Below, piece after piece: positions 6,755 to 8,547 of a stretch of DNA of 8,547 nucleotides (position 1 is its first letter; each line of letters opens with the position of its first letter). Where the stretch lies: the NCBI GenBank assembly GCA_934255515.1, contig CAKQON010000074.1, positions 1 through 8,547 on the forward strand, read 5' to 3'. The notes beneath the pieces are model-generated. The model ran no database searches and was not told where the DNA came from. It saw nothing but the letters and a program-made list of their open reading frames with translations. Origin of the DNA: an uncultured Sutterella sp. Lineage in GTDB: Bacteria > Pseudomonadota > Gammaproteobacteria > Burkholderiales > Burkholderiaceae_F. The position numbers were made by a program, and so were the translations under genes.

Positions 6755-7363
6755 TCAGCGGCGGGCCTTCTTCGCTTCAGAGCGCGCAACGGCATCCGAA
6801 ATCAGATCCTGAAGCTCGCCTTCCGTGATTTCCTTTTCGGACTGCGCCTTGGTGCGGTCCTTTTCCACCGCAGCGGAGATCAGATCCGAAAGTTCGCCTT
6901 CCGTGAGGCTGTGATGCTTCTGAAGAGCCTTTTGAACGGCGAAATCGATCAGATCCGCCATTTCGCCTTCGGTCAGTTCCGCCTGACGGTCGGCCTTTTT
7001 GCGGTCTTCCTCAACGGCAAAGCTGATGAGATCCTGGAGCTCGCCTTCGGTGAGCTCGCGGCGGCGCGCGCGGTCGCGGGCAACCGCATCAACGATGAGG
7101 TCCTGGAGTTCGGCTTCCGTGAGTTCGCCGTGCTTTTCGGCATATTTCTGAACCGCCTCGTTGATGAGGTCGGAGAGCTCGCCTTCAGTGAGTTCGGCCG
7201 ACTTCTTCTCGCGCGGATCAAGGAGATGCTCGCCGAAGTTTTCAGCAGCGGCGCGCAGGAACGCTTCCGGCGTCGGATAACGAACCGAATGCTTTGCGAT
7301 CACCGCATCGACGAGCTGCACGAGACTTTCATTGGCTTCAACGGTCCAGGTCCTGGTGGTCAT
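6755..7363 (-). CDS. Six-repeat L-T-E-G-E-L protein with possible ribbon-helix-helix-like N-terminus (unrecognised family)
   Basis: A soluble, highly charged 202-residue protein that I do not recognise. The start at 7363 is chosen because GGGAGAG (plus-strand 7371-7377) sits 7 bases upstream; a longer frame from 7426 has no such site. Residues 5-48 look like strand (T-W-T-V-E-A-N), helix (12-25), turn (S-V-R-Y-P-T-P) and helix (33-48), which resembles a ribbon-helix-helix domain or a dimerising helical pair. From residue 58 to the end come six repeats beginning at L58, L81, L104, L130, L153 and I179, spaced 23, 23, 26, 23 and 26. Each has L-T-E-(G/A)-E-(L/M)-x-D-L-I-x-x-A-V followed by a charged linker rich in K, R and E. 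No signal peptide or membrane segment is seen, and no cysteine. A repetitive scaffold, a coiled-coil-like rod or a regulator with a multivalent tail are all conceivable. It is transcribed towards the symporter and ends at the shared terminator. Confidence 0.85.
   Translation of the reverse strand: MTTRTWTVEANESLVQLVDAVIAKHSVRYPTPEAFLRAAAENFGEHLLDPREKKSAELTEGELSDLINEAVQKYAEKHGELTEAELQDLIVDAVARDRARRRELTEGELQDLISFAVEEDRKKADRQAELTEGEMADLIDFAVQKALQKHHSLTEGELSDLISAAVEKDRTKAQSEKEITEGELQDLISDAVARSEAKKARR
6758..7192 (-). repeat. Six in-frame tandem coding repeats (69 or 78 bp)
   Basis: Units on the minus strand are 7124-7192, 7055-7123, 6977-7054, 6908-6976, 6830-6907 and 6758-6829 (last truncated by the stop). 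Unit lengths are 69, 69, 78, 69, 78 and 72 bp. The conserved core reads on the plus strand as variants of TCGCCTTCGGTGAG; the linkers vary much more. DNA divergence between units shows that this is not a very recent amplification, while the L-T-E-G-E-L core is maintained at protein level. Confidence 0.9.
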
Positions 7364-7391
7364 AACGTTTCTCTCCCTAAATAGATGAGCT

Positions 7392-7453
7392 GCCCCGAGC
7401 CCCGGACTGACTGGAATCAGCCGCATGAGGCTCAGGGCTTCACGCTTCGGGGC
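7392..7453. promoter_or_regulatory. Inverted repeat in the leader of the repeat-protein gene
   Basis: TGCCCCGA (7391-7398) is complementary to TCGGGGCA (7447-7454). A second GCCCCG copy directly follows the first (7399-7404), so the right arm could pair in two registers. The element lies 28-91 bases upstream of the repeat-protein start, either in its 5' leader or at its promoter. It could be an operator or a leader hairpin; I see no sharp -35/-10 pair. A GC hairpin at 7494-7510 (GCCGCC/GGCGGC) lies just beyond. Confidence 0.3.
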
Positions 7454-7559
7454 AAGCCCTTCGCGTAAACCCTAATGCGATTCATCTTAGTCCGCCGCCT
7501 CAACGGCGGCTTGCGGGAGAGCGTTCTCTTTGGTCACAATCGTAACGCCCTGTTAACGA

Positions 7560-7586
7560 GTGAAGTTTCAGGCTTCGCGACTTCAC
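7560..7586. repeat. Inverted repeat downstream of the nuclease pseudogene
   Basis: GTGAAGT (7560-7566) is perfectly complementary to ACTTCAC (7580-7586), with a 13-base loop. It lies 21 bases beyond the pseudogene stop on the minus strand. No T-run follows on either strand, so it is at best a weak terminator remnant. Confidence 0.3.
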
Positions 7587-7607
7587 AACCGGAGACCTCG
7601 CGCCTCT

Positions 7608-8075
7608 TCACCGGGCAATCTGCTTCAGCTCGCAGCCGCCGACCTCGCAGGTCTTTCCGCAAAAGGCAATGCCGTAAGCGAAATACCTGCTGCAGCGTAT
7701 TCTTCGAAGCGCTTCCGGGTAGTCTTTTTTGTCAACCTGCCGAAGCGCCTCATCCACAGCATCAGGAAGATCCTCCTGCCGGGCAGCACGCTTGATTTCA
7801 ATGACGACGCCGCAGCGATCCGGGCCGCTGCCGGAAGAGAAGAAAATGTCCGCATGCCCGTTGCCGGACTCCGCATTGGAGCGGAAATCCTGAATGCGGC
7901 TTCCTGCACAGGCAAAAAGCGCGGAAAGGGAGCCGTGATAATAATTTTCCGCCGGAGCTCTCGTCGCCGCATCACGAACGGAAACATAGGTGCGCAGAAG
8001 CGGCTCGAGCACTTCCGTCATGCGGGAAGCATTGCCGGCGACGGCAGCTTCGGCAAGCGAACGTCCCAGGGACAA
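7608..8075 (-). pseudogene. C-terminal part of AAA-ATPase-like/PDDEXK_9 protein (frame-broken)
   Basis: About 155 codons open to a TGA at 7608-7610, with no ATG at the left end (the first possible start is a TTG at 8073-8075). Residues counted from there show the PD-(D/E)XK nuclease domain of the DUF1703/PDDEXK_9 family: Y-Y-H-G at 45-48, then S-N-A-E-S-G-N-G-H-A-D (66-76) with the motif Asp, V-V-I-E-I-K (90-95) with the E-x-K pair, A-x-x-Q-V-D-K-K-D-Y (109-118), and Y-G-I-A-F-x-G-K (133-140). The nuclease core residues are intact and the natural C-terminus seems present. The first 40 residues match the region just before the nuclease domain. It is out of frame with the preceding fragment, which ends at 8018, so the gene as a whole is broken unless frameshifting occurs. 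These proteins are numerous and often decayed in gut bacteria. Confidence 0.8.
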
Positions 8076-8422
8076 TAGACTTTGACCGATCCGAAGCGAT
8101 AGCCGTCGTACCGCGCCTTTTCATCCTTGCTGCGTCCGTCAAGCCCGCAGCAATGAAGAAGCCTCTCGACTTCCGCTTCCGTAAAGCCGATGGAAGCGGA
8201 TAAGCCTGCATTACCGCTCAGGACGGTATCGGCATGATCGACGCCCGGGAAAACGTCTTCCCCGCTGACGGGCAGACAGCCGGTGAGAACGGCCTTTTCC
8301 GGAACCGGAAGTCCTCCCGCCCTGGGAGCATCTTCCGGCTTCAGAACCGAGAGGAAGTCACTGAGAAAAAGGCGCATCTCCTCATAGTATCCGGACGAGG
8401 CCGCCTTCTCGAGCGGGACATT
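8018..8422 (-). pseudogene. Middle part of AAA-ATPase-like (PF09820-type) domain, N-terminus missing
   Basis: The minus-strand frame is open from a TGA at 8423-8425 to a TGA at 8018-8020. It begins V-P-L-E-K-A-A-S-S-G-Y-Y-E-E-M, continues with A-V-L-T-G-C-L-P-V-S-G-E, G-F-T-E-A-E-V-E-R-L-L and Y-D-G-Y-R-F-G-S-V-K-V-Y-C-P-W-D-V. This is the usual order for the second half of the AAA-ATPase-like domain that precedes PDDEXK_9. Just upstream the expected D-E-Y-D-V-P-L motif is damaged: D-E is followed by a short deletion that shifts the frame. The Walker A half expected further upstream is not found in 8426-8547. After W-D-V, near 8060, the frame leaves the family and the nuclease fragment resumes in another frame, with the linker normally lying between (roughly 100 or more residues) absent. 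An ATG at 8375-8377 exists but is internal to the domain. Confidence 0.75.
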
Positions 8423-8425
8423 TCA

Positions 8426-8547
8426 TCCATGCGGAGACCGCTCGTGCCCAGAAAAAAGTCAGTCTGGAGCCTTGGGAAGGTCTGAGCAAGTGCCAATTTT
8501 TATGACTGCAACCGGAAAATCCGGACCCAACACATAAATTCGGTTGT
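8426..8547. other. Right flank, no gene recognised
   Basis: No frame on either strand gives a recognisable protein. The stretch from about 8490 on is AT-rich compared with the rest and carries a short CCGG-AAAAT-CCGG repeat at 8513-8525. It replaces the sequence where the N-terminal half of the nuclease gene would be expected, so a deletion or insertion boundary may lie near 8425-8490. Confidence 0.4.

Noticed and set aside
6758..7192. Regular DNA repeats that might suggest a CRISPR array
   Set aside because: The 69/78-bp units stay in one reading frame, the conserved part codes for the same residues, and the intervening parts also code and vary like a linker rather than like unique spacers.
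6722..7384. Plus-strand open frame of 220 codons across the repeat region, also with repeated residues
   Set aside because: It is the antisense reading of the repeats, so its periodicity is inherited. It begins directly after a terminator, while the minus-strand frame has a well-spaced GGGAGAG, a domain-like head and a terminator at its end.
7364..7426. Upstream ATG at 7426 for the repeat protein (21 extra residues)
   Set aside because: There is no ribosome-binding site for it, the extra residues look unlike the rest, and the ATG at 7363 has a strong, well-spaced one.
8234..8485. Plus-strand frame of 83 codons
   Set aside because: It is antisense to the recognisable AAA-ATPase-like remnant and has no start signal or known motif.
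196..8506. Shared ATTTTTATG in both flanks (near 200 and near 8500) as ends of one mobile element
   Set aside because: Only 9 AT-rich bases match, in the same orientation, with no transposase inside and no extended terminal repeat.

Overview
The window comes from a GC-rich bacterial chromosome. Codon choice, YbeM-like and Pht5-like proteins, a polar amino-acid ABC system and a decayed AAA-ATPase-like/PD-(D/E)XK nuclease gene together suggest a betaproteobacterium, possibly a gut-type Sutterella/Parasutterella relative. This placement is inference; there is no marker gene.

Layout. Positions 1-99 hold an open reading frame that looks like the C-terminal end of an unidentified upstream protein. 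Positions 100-481 are intergenic, with an FNR/Anr-like inverted repeat near 332-345 and AT-rich promoter-like sequence. Positions 482-5054 form a co-directional cluster of five genes: a periplasmic-binding-protein-fold enzyme like 4,5-dihydroxyphthalate decarboxylase with no signal peptide; a YbeM-like amidase of the nitrilase superfamily overlapping it by 4 bases; an exported family-3 solute-binding protein; a polar amino-acid-type permease; and its ATPase. A perfect 11-bp hairpin separates the binding-protein gene from the permease gene, and a terminator-like hairpin follows the ATPase. Positions 5243-6640 encode a separate sodium:solute symporter (SSS family), closed by a bidirectional terminator at about 6661-6706.

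On the minus strand, 6755-7363 encodes a 202-residue protein with a possible ribbon-helix-helix-like N-terminus and six tandem 23- or 26-residue repeats built on L-T-E-G-E-L-x-D-L-I. I do not recognise it as a known family, and it is the most novel item here. Further right, 7608-8422 (minus) is the wreck of an AAA-ATPase-like/PDDEXK_9 gene, with its N-terminus missing, a linker deleted and the frame broken.

How the genes may work together (inference): the ABC system imports a small polar carboxylate. Its binding protein keeps the arginine that usually holds the alpha-carboxylate but has Ser where an Asp usually holds the alpha-amino group. The amidase and the decarboxylase-like protein are then placed to process the imported compound in the cytoplasm. 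That would point to an amide-bearing ligand without a free alpha-amino group rather than an ordinary amino acid.
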